A stretch of DNA of 64,000 nucleotides from Porphyrobacter sp. (GCA_027533455.1 JAPZUC010000002.1:620001-684000); one strand, 5' to 3'. Counted from the stretch's first letter, positions 26,970 through 36,891 are shown. Numbers and translations are program-made. Notes: generated from the sequence alone by a model not told the origin.

Positions 26970-27587
26970 TTACTCGCCGCTCTCGTGCGCCTTGACCGGC
27001 TTCCACGTCACTACGCGGTAGATGTAGAAGGCGACACCTGCGAGCACGAACAGCACCACGCCGTAACCGACCAGCTTCTCGAAACGGTCAACCAGCGGTT
27101 CGAGCGCTTTGCCGCCGAAGATCAGGACCGCGTTCCAGATCCCCGATCCAAGGAAGGTGAACAGGCAGAAGCGCCACAGCTTCATCTGCGCAAGGCCCGC
27201 GGGCAGCGACACGATGGTGCGCAAAATCGGCGAGAAGCGCAGCGCGAAGACGATCCCGTCGCCATATTTGCGGAAGATATTCCGGGCCTTGGTAAATTCA
27301 TCCCATTCGAAGGTCAGCCAGCGGCCCCAGCGGTCGATGATTGCCTTTAGCTGTTCCTCGCTCCAGCGAACGCCGATCCAGTACCAGAACAGATTGCCCG
27401 CAACGGTACCCGCCGTGGCCACCGCCCACACCGTCCAGAAGGTCATCTCGCCCTTGGCGACCAGCAGCCCTGCCCCGCCCATGATCACCTCGGACGGGAT
27501 CGGCGGGAAGATGTTTTCGGCCGCCATCAGAAGGAAGATGCCGATATATCCGCCCTGGTTGAGCAGTTCGAGAAGGAAGTCGGTCAT
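26970..27587 (-). CDS. DedA family membrane protein
   Basis: 205 aa integral membrane protein. The DedA/VTT signature is present: ENIFPPIPSEVIMGGAG near the N-terminus, GNLFWYWIG, FRKYGDGIVFALRFSPILRTIVSLPAG and a C-terminal hydrophobic segment. DedA proteins are thought to act as lipid flippases/transporters supporting envelope homeostasis. Converges on xerC with a 6 bp gap. No specific partner is visible. Confidence 0.92.
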   Translation of the reverse strand: MTDFLLELLNQGGYIGIFLLMAAENIFPPIPSEVIMGGAGLLVAKGEMTFWTVWAVATAGTVAGNLFWYWIGVRWSEEQLKAIIDRWGRWLTFEWDEFTKARNIFRKYGDGIVFALRFSPILRTIVSLPAGLAQMKLWRFCLFTFLGSGIWNAVLIFGGKALEPLVDRFEKLVGYGVVLFVLAGVAFYIYRVVTWKPVKAHESGE

Positions 27588-27619
27588 GGGTCTGTGTCAA
27601 TCGCTGGGAGAGGGGCGGA

Positions 27620-28588
27620 TCAGGCGGCGGCGCGGCGCTCGTTGATGCGCCGTTCGATCGCGTTCCAGATCATGGCCGCTGTATCGGTGTTGTTGAAGCG
27701 GTCAATCGCCACGATGCCCGTTGGGGACGTCACGTTGATTTCGGTGAGCCACTTGCCGCCGATCACGTCGATCCCGACGAAGGTAAGACCGAGCCGCTTG
27801 AGATCAGGACCGAGCGCGGCGCAGATATCCGCCTCGCTCTCCGACAACTGCGTCGGCTGTGCAGAGCCGCCCATCGCGAGGTTAGAGCGGAACTCGCCCT
27901 CCCCCGGCAGCCGGTTGATCGCGCCGGCGACCTCGCCGTCGATCAGCACGATGCGCTTGTCGCCCAGCGCGACCTCGGGGAGGAAGGGCTGCACCATATG
28001 CGGTTCGGGCCACGTCTGGTTGAATACCTCGAACAGCGCGGTCAGGTTCTCGGCGTTCTCGCCGATACGGAAGATCGCCTTGCCGCCATTGCCGTGAATC
28101 GGTTTGACCACGATCGCACCGTGCTTGGCCATGAAGCGCCGCACCTCGTCCACCGAACGCGTCACCAGCGTGGGTGGCATGAAGCGGCGGTAGTTCAGCA
28201 CCATCACCTTTTCGGGGCTGTTGCGGACATTGGCCGGATCGTTGACCACCAGCGTCTCGTCCGCGATCCGCTCCAGCATGTGGGTGGCGGTGATGTAGCC
28301 CATGTGGAACGGCGGATCCTGCCGCATCAGCACCACATCCACATCCTTGCCAAGGTCAAGCCGCACCTGTTCGCCGCGGGTGAAGTGGTTGCCTTCGACC
28401 CGCTGCACCGTCACCGGCCAGGCGTGGGCAAACAGGCGGTCATCCTCGTCCAGCGTAAGGCTTTCGACGTGGTATTCAAACACCGGATACCCGCGCTCCT
28501 GGGCTGCGAGAATCAGCGCAAATGAACTGTCCCCGGCGATCTTGATGCTGTCGATGGGGTCCATCTGGACGGCTACGCGCAATGTCAT
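27620..28588 (-). CDS. gshB: Glutathione synthetase
   Basis: ATP-grasp ligase joining gamma-glutamylcysteine and glycine, 322 aa. The start is ATG 28588 (MTLRVAVQMDP) with GGAG about 9 nt upstream; the longer frame upstream runs over yraN and is rejected. The PI.GNGGK-type loop (VKPIHGNGGKAIFRI), MRQDPPF near the middle and EINVTSPTG near the end are typical. It lies downstream of yraN and rsmI, a common alphaproteobacterial order. Confidence 0.96.
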   Translation of the reverse strand: MTLRVAVQMDPIDSIKIAGDSSFALILAAQERGYPVFEYHVESLTLDEDDRLFAHAWPVTVQRVEGNHFTRGEQVRLDLGKDVDVVLMRQDPPFHMGYITATHMLERIADETLVVNDPANVRNSPEKVMVLNYRRFMPPTLVTRSVDEVRRFMAKHGAIVVKPIHGNGGKAIFRIGENAENLTALFEVFNQTWPEPHMVQPFLPEVALGDKRIVLIDGEVAGAINRLPGEGEFRSNLAMGGSAQPTQLSESEADICAALGPDLKRLGLTFVGIDVIGGKWLTEINVTSPTGIVAIDRFNNTDTAAMIWNAIERRINERRAAA

Positions 28589-28605
28589 TCTTAAACTCCA
28601 GGGGA

Positions 28606-28983
28606 TCAGCCGAAAGGCATCCACGCATTCTCGATGTGGTTCGGCTTGCGCCCGGGTGCAAGCAGGATCACGTCGATGCGGATATCCTCGCCCTGCGTGG
28701 CATAGTCCTGCCACACGATTTCAACGGCCCGCGCAACCCGTGCGAGACGGCGTTCGTCGATCGCGTCGACGAGGCTGGCTGCCCGCGCCCGCCACTTCAC
28801 CTCGACGAAAGCGACGAGGCCGGTCCTTTTTGCGATAAGATCGATCTCGCCCGCCTTGGTCTTCACCCGCTCGGCCACGATCCGCCAGCCGGCTTGCGCG
28901 AGGAACATCGCCGCTTCAGCCTCGCCCTCGCGTCCGCGGCTGTCGGCCTCATGGCGCTGCTCTGGTGTGCGGGGCGGATTCAT
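28606..28983 (-). CDS. YraN family (UPF0102) nuclease-like protein
   Basis: 125 aa. PD-(D/E)xK-like core: GREGEAEAAMFL, then GEIDLIA with Asp48, and VEVKWR with Glu61 and Lys63. The family resembles Holliday-junction resolvases in fold, but its activity is poorly defined. The start overlaps the rsmI stop by 4 bp, and gshB follows after 17 bp, so rsmI-yraN-gshB is probably one operon. Confidence 0.92.
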   Translation of the reverse strand: MNPPRTPEQRHEADSRGREGEAEAAMFLAQAGWRIVAERVKTKAGEIDLIAKRTGLVAFVEVKWRARAASLVDAIDERRLARVARAVEIVWQDYATQGEDIRIDVILLAPGRKPNHIENAWMPFG

Positions 28984-29837
28984 TCGCCTTTCAGTTCCAG
29001 CGCGCGGGCATAGAGCGTCCCGCGGTCGATGCCGGTCGCCTTGGCGACCACTCCGGCAGCCTTGCCCGGACCTGCTGCAGCCAGCGCAGTCCGCAGCAGT
29101 GCATCGGTATCAAGCACCGGGGCTTCACTTTCCGAAGGCGGCCCGATCAGCAGCACGATCTCGCCCTTCGGCGGGTGCGCGGCGTAATGGGCGACCAAAA
29201 CTTCGGCGGTGCCGGTGCGGCATTCCTCGTGGAGCTTGGTGAGTTCTCGCGCCACGGCCACCTCGCGTTCGGGCCACAGCTCGGCAATCGTGAGCAGCGT
29301 GCGTTCCAGCCGGGGCGCAGTCTCGTAGAAGACAAGCGTCGCTGCGACGTTGGCGACGCCTTCAAATGCCTCGCGGCGGGCCTTGTCCTTTACCGGCAGG
29401 AAGCCTGCAAACAGGAAGCGGTCGCTCGGCAGCCCGGCCATCGCCAGTGCCGAGACAGCGGCGCAGGCACCGGGGATGCTGGTCACCATCACGCCCGCCG
29501 CCCGCGCCTCGCGTACGAGACGGTAGCCGGGATCGGAGATCAGCGGGGTGCCGGCGTCGCTCACCAGCACAACTGCTGCCTGCCTCGCTTCATCGACTAT
29601 CCGGGCGCGCGCTTCGGGCGGCGCGTGATCGTCGAGCCGCTGAAGCCTTGCTTTAATTCCGTAATGTTTCAGAAGCTTGCCGGTCACTCTCGTGTCCTCG
29701 CAGGCGATCAGCGCGGCGCCTTGCAGCACCGCAAGGGCGCGCAGCGTGATGTCGCCAAGATTGCCAATCGGGGTCGCAAGGATATACAGCCCGGGTACGG
29801 GTTCCCACGCGGGAAGAGATGGAAGCGCCACGGACAT
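28980..29837 (-). CDS. rsmI: 16S rRNA (cytidine-1402-2'-O)-methyltransferase RsmI
   Basis: SAM-dependent tetrapyrrole-methylase-fold enzyme, 285 aa. GLYILATPIGNLGDITLRA at the N-terminus, ALIACEDTRVTGKLL, LVSDAGTPLISDPG and SIPGACAAVSAL are diagnostic. The ATG at 29837 is chosen; ATG 29852 would add five residues. The much longer upstream frame overlaps the divergent lipoprotein gene and is rejected. Only 41 bp separate it from that divergent gene. Confidence 0.95.
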   Translation of the reverse strand: MSVALPSLPAWEPVPGLYILATPIGNLGDITLRALAVLQGAALIACEDTRVTGKLLKHYGIKARLQRLDDHAPPEARARIVDEARQAAVVLVSDAGTPLISDPGYRLVREARAAGVMVTSIPGACAAVSALAMAGLPSDRFLFAGFLPVKDKARREAFEGVANVAATLVFYETAPRLERTLLTIAELWPEREVAVARELTKLHEECRTGTAEVLVAHYAAHPPKGEIVLLIGPPSESEAPVLDTDALLRTALAAAGPGKAAGVVAKATGIDRGTLYARALELKGE

Positions 29838-29878
29838 GCTGCAATCGTCCATGGCGCACGGCTGAGGGGTCGGCAAGA

Positions 29879-31084
29879 ATGAAGCTTTGGGACAAGGCGA
29901 TTTGGACTGCTTGGCCGGTGCCTGCCTTTCAGGCGGTGCGGGCGCGCAATCTCGCTTTGGCGGGTGCGGCGATGCTGGCGGCAGGGTGCTCGGTCGTGCC
30001 CAAGGGCGACGTTTCCTCGACCGGGACGACCGGCCCCGCGCCGGAGCCTTCTGCCACCGCGCTGCCGACCGATACGGGCCGCCACCGCATCGCCCTGCTG
30101 GTGCCGCTGGCGGGAGATGCCGCCGCAGTCGGGCAGGCAATTGCCAATGCCACCACGATGGCACTCCTGGATACCAGCGCCGACAATCTGCGGATCACCA
30201 CCTATGACACCGCCGGCGGTATCGGCGCAGCCGCGCAGAAGGCCATTGCCGATGGCAACAGGCTGATACTTGGCCCGCTGACCGCCGATGCCGTGCCCAC
30301 GGTGCAGGCCGCTGCGCGCCCGGCAGGCGTGCCGGTAATAGCCTTCGCCAATGATGCCTCGGTTGCCAGCGCCGATGTTTTCGTGATCGGCCACCTGCCC
30401 GAACAATCGATCCGCCGCTCGGTCGAATTTGCCCGTGGGCGTGGTGCGGCAAAATTCGCGGTTCTCGCACCAGAAGGCGAGTATGGCACCCGTGCGGTGT
30501 GGGCTTTCGAAAACGCGCTGCGCGATTTTGGCGGCGCGCTGGTGCGCAAGGAAAGCTACGCGCGCGAGAACACCTCGATCGTTAGCGCAGCAGCGCGGCT
30601 GCGGGCGGCGGGCGGTTATGACACCGTGCTGGTTGCCGATGCGCCGCGCCTCGGGGTTGATGCGGCCGGCGAGCTCAACAAGCGCGCGCGAAACCGTGTG
30701 CGCATTCTCGGCACCGAACTGTGGAGCGGGGATTCTACCCTCGCCCGCACTCCGGCGCTGGAAGGCGCATTGTTCGCGGCTGTCTCCGACCAGCGCTACA
30801 AGCGTTTTGCCGATAGCTTTGCGGCGCGCTTCGGCGGGCAGCCGCACCGCATGGCGACATTGGGATATGACGCGGTCCTGCTGACCCTTCGCGTGGCGCG
30901 CGATTGGAAGGTCGGCACACCCTTCCCGAAGAAAGCGCTCTACGACAGGGGCGGGTTCCTCGGGGTGGACGGTGCCTTCCGCTTCGCGCCGAACGGCGTG
31001 GTCGAGCGTGCGCTGGAAGTGCGCGAGATCAAGGGTGGCGAGATCACCGCGGTCGATCCGGCGCCTTCGGGCTTCGGTGGCTGA
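29879..31084 (+). CDS. LpoA-like penicillin-binding-protein activator lipoprotein
   Basis: 401 aa from ATG 29879 (GAGGGG upstream). An N-terminal extension is followed by the lipobox LAAGC (Cys37). The rest is a type I periplasmic-binding-protein fold (LivJ-like), with IALLVPLAGDAAAVGQAIANA, the LILGPLTADAV loop and FVIGHLPEQ. Proteins of this type beside rsmI and yraN are usually annotated as PBP activators (LpoA), which switch on PBP1a for peptidoglycan synthesis. It lacks an obvious TPR N-domain as in E. coli LpoA, so the function is inferred from context. Confidence 0.75.
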   Translation: MKLWDKAIWTAWPVPAFQAVRARNLALAGAAMLAAGCSVVPKGDVSSTGTTGPAPEPSATALPTDTGRHRIALLVPLAGDAAAVGQAIANATTMALLDTSADNLRITTYDTAGGIGAAAQKAIADGNRLILGPLTADAVPTVQAAARPAGVPVIAFANDASVASADVFVIGHLPEQSIRRSVEFARGRGAAKFAVLAPEGEYGTRAVWAFENALRDFGGALVRKESYARENTSIVSAAARLRAAGGYDTVLVADAPRLGVDAAGELNKRARNRVRILGTELWSGDSTLARTPALEGALFAAVSDQRYKRFADSFAARFGGQPHRMATLGYDAVLLTLRVARDWKVGTPFPKKALYDRGGFLGVDGAFRFAPNGVVERALEVREIKGGEITAVDPAPSGFGG

Positions 31085-31140
31085 GTAAAACACCGGGGCG
31101 TGGCTTGAGCCATGCGGGCGCGGCCCTATAAGCTGGGCCC

Positions 31141-33141
31141 ATGGCCGCAACCGACCCCGACGATCTCTTCGCCAACACACCCACCTCGAGCGGCGATTAC
31201 AACGCGTCCGCCATCGAGGTGCTCGAAGGGCTTGAGCCGGTGCGCCGCCGCCCGGGGATGTATATCGGCGGCACCGACGACCGCGCCTATCATCACCTCG
31301 CCGCCGAAGTGCTCGACAACGCCATGGACGAAGCGGTGGCGGGCCATGCCACGCGGATCGAGATGCGGCTGGAGGAAGGCAACCGCCTTGTCATCTCCGA
31401 TAATGGTCGCGGCATTCCGGTGGAGGAACACCCCAAGTTCCCGGGCAAGTCGACGCTCGAGGTGATTCTCTCGACGCTGCACTCAGGCGGCAAGTTCTCG
31501 GGCAAGGCCTATGCCACCAGCGGCGGCCTGCATGGAGTCGGCGTCAGCGTGGTCAACGCGCTGTCGATCGACACTCGCGTCGAAGTCGCGCGGGACAAGC
31601 AGCTTTACGCGCAGGAGTTCTCGCAGGGGATCACCAGAGGCCCGATCCAGAACCTCGGCCCCACGCCCAACCGGCGCGGCACCACGGTCAGCTTCGTGCC
31701 TGATCCGGAGATCTTCGGGGACCGCAGCTTCAACCCCAAGCGGTTGTTCAAGCTCGCGCGCTCCAAGGCCTATCTGTTCGCAGGCGTCGAAATCCGCTGG
31801 AAATGCGCGCCCTTTCTCGTCTCCGATAATGTGCCGGCCGAAGCCGTGTTCAAGTTCCCCGGCGGGCTTGCGGATCACCTGGCCGAACAGATCGGCACGC
31901 GCGAATGCGTGACCGCCCAGCCTTTTGCCGGATCGCAGGACTTTCCGGTGGCAGACGGCGTGGGGCAAGGCCGGGTCGAATGGGCAATTGCCTGGCCGCT
32001 CTATTCCGACGGCGCGACCAGCTGGTATTGCAACACCGTGCCCACTCCCGATGGCGGCACCCACGAACAGGGCCTGCGCACGGCGCTGACCCGCGGGCTT
32101 CGCGCCTTTGGCGAGTTGGTCGGTGCCAAGAAGGCCAAGGACCTAACCGCTGATGACGTGATGACCGGGGCCGAGGTGATGCTTTCGGTCTTCATCCGGG
32201 ATCCCCAGTTCCAGTCGCAGACCAAGGACCGCCTCACCTCGCCCGAGGCTGCGCGTCTGGTCGAGAACGCGGTGCGCGACCATTTCGACCACTTCCTCAC
32301 CGACAATATGGAGCGCGGCAAGGCGCTCCTCGGTGAAGTGATGGAGCGCATGGACGAGCGCCTCAAGCGCAAGCAGGAGCGCGAGATCAAGCGCAAGAGC
32401 GCGACCAACGCCAAGAAGCTGCGCTTGCCCGGCAAACTGACCGATTGTTCTGGCGAAGGCGGGCGCGAGACCGAACTGTTCATCGTCGAAGGGGATTCGG
32501 CCGGCGGCAGTGCCAAGCAGGCGCGCGACCGCAAGAGCCAAGCGATCCTGCCGATCCGCGGCAAGATTTTGAACGTAGCCAGCGCCACAGCCGACAAGAT
32601 CCGCGCCAATTCCGAAATCGCCGATCTGGCGCTCGCATTGGGCTGCGGCACCCGCAAGGACTGCAACGCCGACAATCTGCGGTACGACCGCATCATCATC
32701 ATGACCGATGCCGATGTCGACGGCGCGCATATCGCGACGCTGCTGATGACCTTCTTCTTCCAGGAAATGCCCGACATCGTGAAGCGCGGGCACCTGTTCC
32801 TAGCCCAGCCGCCGCTCTACCGTCTGACTTTGGGCAAGGAGAGCCGCTACGCGCGCGACGATGCGCATCGCGCTGAACTGGAGGCAACGGTGTTCAAGGG
32901 CAAGAAGGTCGAGGTCAGCCGCTTCAAGGGCCTTGGCGAAATGAACCCGCAGCAATTGCGCGAGACCACCATGGCGCCAGAAACGCGCGGGCTGATCCGC
33001 ATCACCCTGCCGCAGGAATTCGAGCAACGCGCGGGCGTCGCACGGTTGGTGGACGAGCTGATGGGCCGCAATCCCGAACACCGCTTCAATTTCATCCAGA
33101 ACCGAGCAGGCGACATCGACCGCGACCTGATTGACGCCTGA
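31141..33141 (+). CDS. parE: DNA topoisomerase IV subunit B
   Basis: ATPase subunit of topoisomerase IV, decatenating daughter chromosomes, 666 aa. GHKL ATPase: VLDNAMDEA, DNGRGIPVEEHPK, GGLHGVGVSVVNALS. TOPRIM: EGDSAGGSAKQARDRK and MTDADVDGAHI. The length and the AKQARDR variant point to ParE, not the larger GyrB, which often has an insertion. The parC gene is not in this window. Confidence 0.92.
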   Translation: MAATDPDDLFANTPTSSGDYNASAIEVLEGLEPVRRRPGMYIGGTDDRAYHHLAAEVLDNAMDEAVAGHATRIEMRLEEGNRLVISDNGRGIPVEEHPKFPGKSTLEVILSTLHSGGKFSGKAYATSGGLHGVGVSVVNALSIDTRVEVARDKQLYAQEFSQGITRGPIQNLGPTPNRRGTTVSFVPDPEIFGDRSFNPKRLFKLARSKAYLFAGVEIRWKCAPFLVSDNVPAEAVFKFPGGLADHLAEQIGTRECVTAQPFAGSQDFPVADGVGQGRVEWAIAWPLYSDGATSWYCNTVPTPDGGTHEQGLRTALTRGLRAFGELVGAKKAKDLTADDVMTGAEVMLSVFIRDPQFQSQTKDRLTSPEAARLVENAVRDHFDHFLTDNMERGKALLGEVMERMDERLKRKQEREIKRKSATNAKKLRLPGKLTDCSGEGGRETELFIVEGDSAGGSAKQARDRKSQAILPIRGKILNVASATADKIRANSEIADLALALGCGTRKDCNADNLRYDRIIIMTDADVDGAHIATLLMTFFFQEMPDIVKRGHLFLAQPPLYRLTLGKESRYARDDAHRAELEATVFKGKKVEVSRFKGLGEMNPQQLRETTMAPETRGLIRITLPQEFEQRAGVARLVDELMGRNPEHRFNFIQNRAGDIDRDLIDA

Positions 33142-33254
33142 CCGGGCGCTTCGATTATCGGGCCACTCGCTAAACCGCCAGCGGCGGGCCTCTTGCGCAG
33201 CGCCATGCTGCCGCTTATCGCTGCACGCCGAAATTCAGTCTCACAGGAAAACCC

Positions 33255-34115
33255 ATGACCGATCAGCAGCAGCGTTTCGAAGGCACCAAGTCCTATATCG
33301 CGACCGAGGATCTCAAGGTTGCGGTGAATGCCGCCGTCACCCTGCGCCGCCCGTTGCTCGTCAAGGGTGAGCCCGGCACCGGCAAGACCGTGCTGGCGCA
33401 TGAAATCTCCATGGCGCTGAACGCCCCGCTGATCGAGTGGAATATCAAGTCCACCACCAAGGCGCATCAGGGCCTGTACGAATATGACGCCGTCGCCCGT
33501 CTGCGTGATGGCCAGCTGGGCGAGGAACGCGTCCATGACATCCGCAACTACATCAAGAAGGGCAAGCTGTGGGAAGCCTTCACCTCGCCCCAGCTGCCCG
33601 TGCTGCTGATCGACGAGATCGACAAGGCCGACATCGAGTTCCCGAACGATCTCTTGCAGGAACTCGATCGCATGAGCTTCGACGTCTACGAGACGCAGGA
33701 GCGGATCGAGGCCAAGGAACGCCCGATCGTCGTCATCACCTCGAACAACGAGAAGGAACTGCCCGACGCCTTCCTGCGCCGCTGCTTCTTCCACTACATC
33801 AAGTTCCCCGACCGCGAGACGATGCAGGACATCATCGACGTCCACTTCCCCGGCATCCAGAAGGCTCTCGTCAAGAAGGCGATGGATATCTTCTATGACC
33901 TGCGCGAAGTGCCGGGCCTCAAGAAGAAGCCCTCGACCAGCGAATTGCTCGACTGGCTCAAGCTTCTACTGAACGAGGATATGCCGCTGGACGTGCTCCA
34001 GAACAGCAATCCGGCAAGCGCCATCCCGCCGCTGCACGGCGCGCTGCTGAAGAACGAGCAGGACATCATGCTGTTCGAACGCCTCGCCTTCATGGCCCGC
34101 CGCAACCCTAGCTGA
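33255..34115 (+). CDS. MoxR-family AAA+ ATPase
   Basis: 286 aa. Walker A GEPGTGKT (38-45) and Walker B LLIDEID (117-123), followed by an arginine-finger region (PDAFLRRCFFHYIKFPD). MoxR ATPases usually work with a VWA-domain partner as a chaperone or metallation system. A fitting VWA gene lies at 36892-38076 on the same strand, but a membrane-protein gene and an opposite-strand MCP-like gene come between them. Confidence 0.9.
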   Translation: MTDQQQRFEGTKSYIATEDLKVAVNAAVTLRRPLLVKGEPGTGKTVLAHEISMALNAPLIEWNIKSTTKAHQGLYEYDAVARLRDGQLGEERVHDIRNYIKKGKLWEAFTSPQLPVLLIDEIDKADIEFPNDLLQELDRMSFDVYETQERIEAKERPIVVITSNNEKELPDAFLRRCFFHYIKFPDRETMQDIIDVHFPGIQKALVKKAMDIFYDLREVPGLKKKPSTSELLDWLKLLLNEDMPLDVLQNSNPASAIPPLHGALLKNEQDIMLFERLAFMARRNPS

Positions 34116-34252
34116 TCGCTGGTCGGGACGCGACGCAACGCGGAGAGAATGCCCCTCCTGCCTGGACCATACGTACCGGTGTGCCAGGCTGGATCGACAG
34201 CGAATACCGCATGACCGATACTGTCCCAAATCAACTCGGGGATTGAGGGTTT

Positions 34253-34933
34253 ATGCGGATCGGGGATCACAAGGTAACGCTGGCGCTGTTTCTTGCCACA
34301 GTCGGGCTATTCCTGGTCATGGGGCAGTTCTTCCCGCAGGAACTGGCGATCCCCCTTCCCGGCAGCAACATCCGCCCGGTGCTGCTGCTCGAATTCGCAT
34401 CACAGCCAAGGCATCTGGTGCACATTTTCGGCGAGTTGGGCGATCTGGATCGCTCGGCGCGGATTGCCGGGATGAACACCGGGAACGCCATCGATTACCT
34501 GCTGATGCCTGCCTACGGCCTGATGACCTTCAGCTTCTTTACCGGCATTGCCCGCGAACGGCGTGAGCGGATCTGGACAGTCTTCACTTGGCTGGGCATC
34601 GTGGCCGCACTGGCCGACGCGGTCGAGAACGCGCTGATGTTCAGCATGGTGGCAGATATGGCCAACCCGCTCGATGAAATGGCCCTGCTGGCCTATCCGG
34701 TCTGGATCAAGTTCGGCTTACTGGCGGCAACCTGTGGCGGCGCGGCTTGGGCTTTTGCAAAGTTGCGTCGCTGGGTTCTGGCGCTTCTCTGCCTGCCTGC
34801 GGTGCTGCTTTTCGTGCCCGGCATGCTCGATCCGTTCCGAATTGCCCCAATCTCGACGCAGATGATCGGCCTCGGATGGCTGGCGATCGGCATTCATGCC
34901 GCAACGCGATGGTGGCAGCAGGCCAGGGCATAG
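34253..34933 (+). CDS. Hypothetical membrane protein
   Basis: 226 aa, start ATG 34253 with GAGGG upstream. Hydrophobic segments at about 9-25, 85-100, 113-132, 143-165, 172-190 and 200-217. A conserved-looking hydrophilic loop (ASQPRHLVHIFGELGD) lies between the first and second. No family recognised. It sits between the MoxR ATPase and the MCP-like gene. Codon usage is like its neighbours. Confidence 0.75.
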   Translation: MRIGDHKVTLALFLATVGLFLVMGQFFPQELAIPLPGSNIRPVLLLEFASQPRHLVHIFGELGDLDRSARIAGMNTGNAIDYLLMPAYGLMTFSFFTGIARERRERIWTVFTWLGIVAALADAVENALMFSMVADMANPLDEMALLAYPVWIKFGLLAATCGGAAWAFAKLRRWVLALLCLPAVLLFVPGMLDPFRIAPISTQMIGLGWLAIGIHAATRWWQQARA

Positions 34934-35178
34934 CAAATGGTAAGGACCTCGGCGTTTGTGACGAGCTGGCGCTCCTGCGCCTCGTCGCGGACAGCGGCAA
35001 CATCGCGGACCGCAACTTCTGCGAAGTCGGCGGCGCGCAGATGTTCAGCCGCACCGTGATCGGTCCCAAGCGGGCGATGCAGGTGCGCGGGCACGCTCCA
35101 CGATTGGGACATCAGCTCGCTGACGACGATCATCTGCGGCAGGAGCGCGCCAAGCTGGGCGCCCTCCCCTGCCGGCAT
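34894..35178 (-). CDS. Doubtful small ORF, no recognised function
   Basis: A 94-aa minus-strand frame starts at ATG 35178. The same frame is open back to 35280, where an in-frame TAG stops it. Third positions look GC-rich as in real genes, and the residue mix is plausible (for example ADFAEVAVRDVAAVRDEAQE). But its 3' end overlaps the end of the membrane-protein gene by 40 bp, there is no good ribosome-binding site, and I recognise no domain. It may be a remnant of a longer gene, or chance. Confidence 0.22.
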   Translation of the reverse strand: MPAGEGAQLGALLPQMIVVSELMSQSWSVPAHLHRPLGTDHGAAEHLRAADFAEVAVRDVAAVRDEAQERQLVTNAEVLTICYALACCHHRVAA

Positions 35179-35356
35179 GCCAGTGCTGGAAGCAGGCCCG
35201 GGCTCGGCGCCGATAAAGATGGGGTGACGGCAGGGTCGCTCAGACCCCCGGTCAGATCGCGCCAGATCCGCCTTCGACCCCTAGCAGACCCCGGCTAGAC
35301 CCTCTCCAGAACCCCGCCAAAACGATGTTTTGCGTGAAACATCGCTCGGCACGAGA
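34934..35356. other. 423-bp stretch with no confident gene
   Basis: Between the membrane-protein gene and the MCP-like gene. It holds only the doubtful minus-strand ORF and, at its right end, a hairpin acting as terminator for the MCP-like gene. No tRNA-like fold, repeat array or promoter stands out. Confidence 0.6.
35319..35344 (-). terminator. Rho-independent terminator after the MCP-like gene
   Basis: Perfect 8-bp inverted repeat CGATGTTT (35323-35330) / AAACATCG (35337-35344) with a 6-nt loop. On the minus strand it is followed by TTTT (35322-35319). It starts 12 bp after the stop of the minus-strand MCP-like gene. Confidence 0.65.
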
Positions 35357-36757
35357 TCAATCGAAGCTGTAGGCCAACTCGAAATCACCCCAGCGGCGAC
35401 CCGCGAGGATCAGCGGAAGATAGACATTGCGGACCACCACGTAGGAATCGCCATCGCCCTCCTGACGGTAAACCGCCATCATGTAGGACGCGCCCGAGAC
35501 CTTGGCCTTGCGGTCGATCGTCTCCAGCATGATCCGGCCGTTGCGGCAGAACTGGGTATCATGGTTGAAATCGCCCGTTGGTGTGCGCGAACGCTCGGTC
35601 ATGTGGGTTGGCAGGAACCCGTTCATGTCGGTGCAGGCAGCGACCAAGACTCTGGGATCGCTCGCCTTTGCGCGGTCGAGGAACGGGCGCCACTCGGCAT
35701 CGGCCCAATCGGTCGCGCGGGTGCGGAACAGTGGAGGATTGGTGCCGGGGATCTGCTGGTAATCGGTATCGAACAGCGCCGAAGCCGTGATCGAGCCGTT
35801 CGCCAGTGCTGCCTCGGTATGGGCGATGATGTCCTGCATGATCGCCTGCGCCTGGCTGACCATTGCGCTGTCTTCGGGGCTGAGGCCGGCGTGGACAATG
35901 CGGTCGAACATCTCGGACGCAGTGATTTCAAGCTCTTCCATCTTGCGATGGGCGCCGTGTAGGCGATCTTCGTTCTTGCGCGATGCCGCGTCGTAACTGG
36001 TCAGAACGCGTTGGACTTTATCGACATGGCTGGAAATGGTCCCGGTCGAACGCGCGATGACATCGTTTTGCTTGTCGACTTCCTCGACCAGCGCGCCGAC
36101 ATCGAAGATGGTGCTCTCGATCCGGGCAACCGACGCGCGGGCATCGCCGCTGGCCTTGGAGCCTGCTTCGATCCGCCCGATCACCACTTCCGCCTCGCCG
36201 CCGAGGGCGTCGATGGTGGAGGCGATTTCCTCCGTCGCCTTGCGGGTCTCGTTGGCAAGGCGCTCAACCTCCGCCGCGACAACCGCGAACGTCCTACCGG
36301 CATCGCCTGCGTGCATGGCTTCGATGGTGACGTTGAGGGCCAGAATATTGGTCGTCTCGGCAATTTCGCCGATGTCCTGCGCCGAGTGGCGGACCTGCTC
36401 CATCGCGGCCGAGAAACTGGTGGCGTGCTGGCCGAGGGTATCGACCAGTTCGATCAGCGAAGCGATCTGTCCGAGGGATGACTGGATCAGCCCGGTGCCT
36501 TTCGAGAGGCGCTCGATCGCACGTTCGGACAGCAGGCGCGCCTCGTCGCTTGCTTCGGCGACTTTGGTCTGGTCGGCCTCCAGCGCGCGCACAGTTTCGG
36601 CCAGCGCCTCGTGTTCGTCGCGGAGCGTCTTGGAGGACTGGATCACCGCCTCCACAACACCGGCGACGTCGCTGCAGCCCACGGTCACCGCGCCGCAGCT
36701 CTCCGGGATCATCCCCAAGGCGTGGTCATTGGACGTATCGATGGCAAGCTGGTTCAT
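35357..36757 (-). CDS. Soluble methyl-accepting chemotaxis-like protein
   Basis: 466 aa with no membrane segment or signal peptide. The signalling-domain hairpin tip is at about 133-170 ([35 protein letters not shown] in pieces), within long coiled coils (about 30-290). The C-terminal region (about 325-466) looks like a Cache/PAS-type sensor ([21 protein letters not shown]). So the sensor follows the signalling domain, the reverse of classical MCPs. No che or flagellar genes are nearby. Probably senses a cytoplasmic signal. Confidence 0.85.
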   Translation of the reverse strand: MNQLAIDTSNDHALGMIPESCGAVTVGCSDVAGVVEAVIQSSKTLRDEHEALAETVRALEADQTKVAEASDEARLLSERAIERLSKGTGLIQSSLGQIASLIELVDTLGQHATSFSAAMEQVRHSAQDIGEIAETTNILALNVTIEAMHAGDAGRTFAVVAAEVERLANETRKATEEIASTIDALGGEAEVVIGRIEAGSKASGDARASVARIESTIFDVGALVEEVDKQNDVIARSTGTISSHVDKVQRVLTSYDAASRKNEDRLHGAHRKMEELEITASEMFDRIVHAGLSPEDSAMVSQAQAIMQDIIAHTEAALANGSITASALFDTDYQQIPGTNPPLFRTRATDWADAEWRPFLDRAKASDPRVLVAACTDMNGFLPTHMTERSRTPTGDFNHDTQFCRNGRIMLETIDRKAKVSGASYMMAVYRQEGDGDSYVVVRNVYLPLILAGRRWGDFELAYSFD

Positions 36758-36891
36758 ATGCAGTGGCGGCCCCTGTTGTGTCGGCGCGCGGTCTAGCCTC
36801 AGGATCGTAAGCGAACGGTTAAGTGGCTACCCCTTCCCCTCGCAAGAATGGGGACTGGTCACGCCAAGCGGTGCGGGTTAAGCACGCGGCC

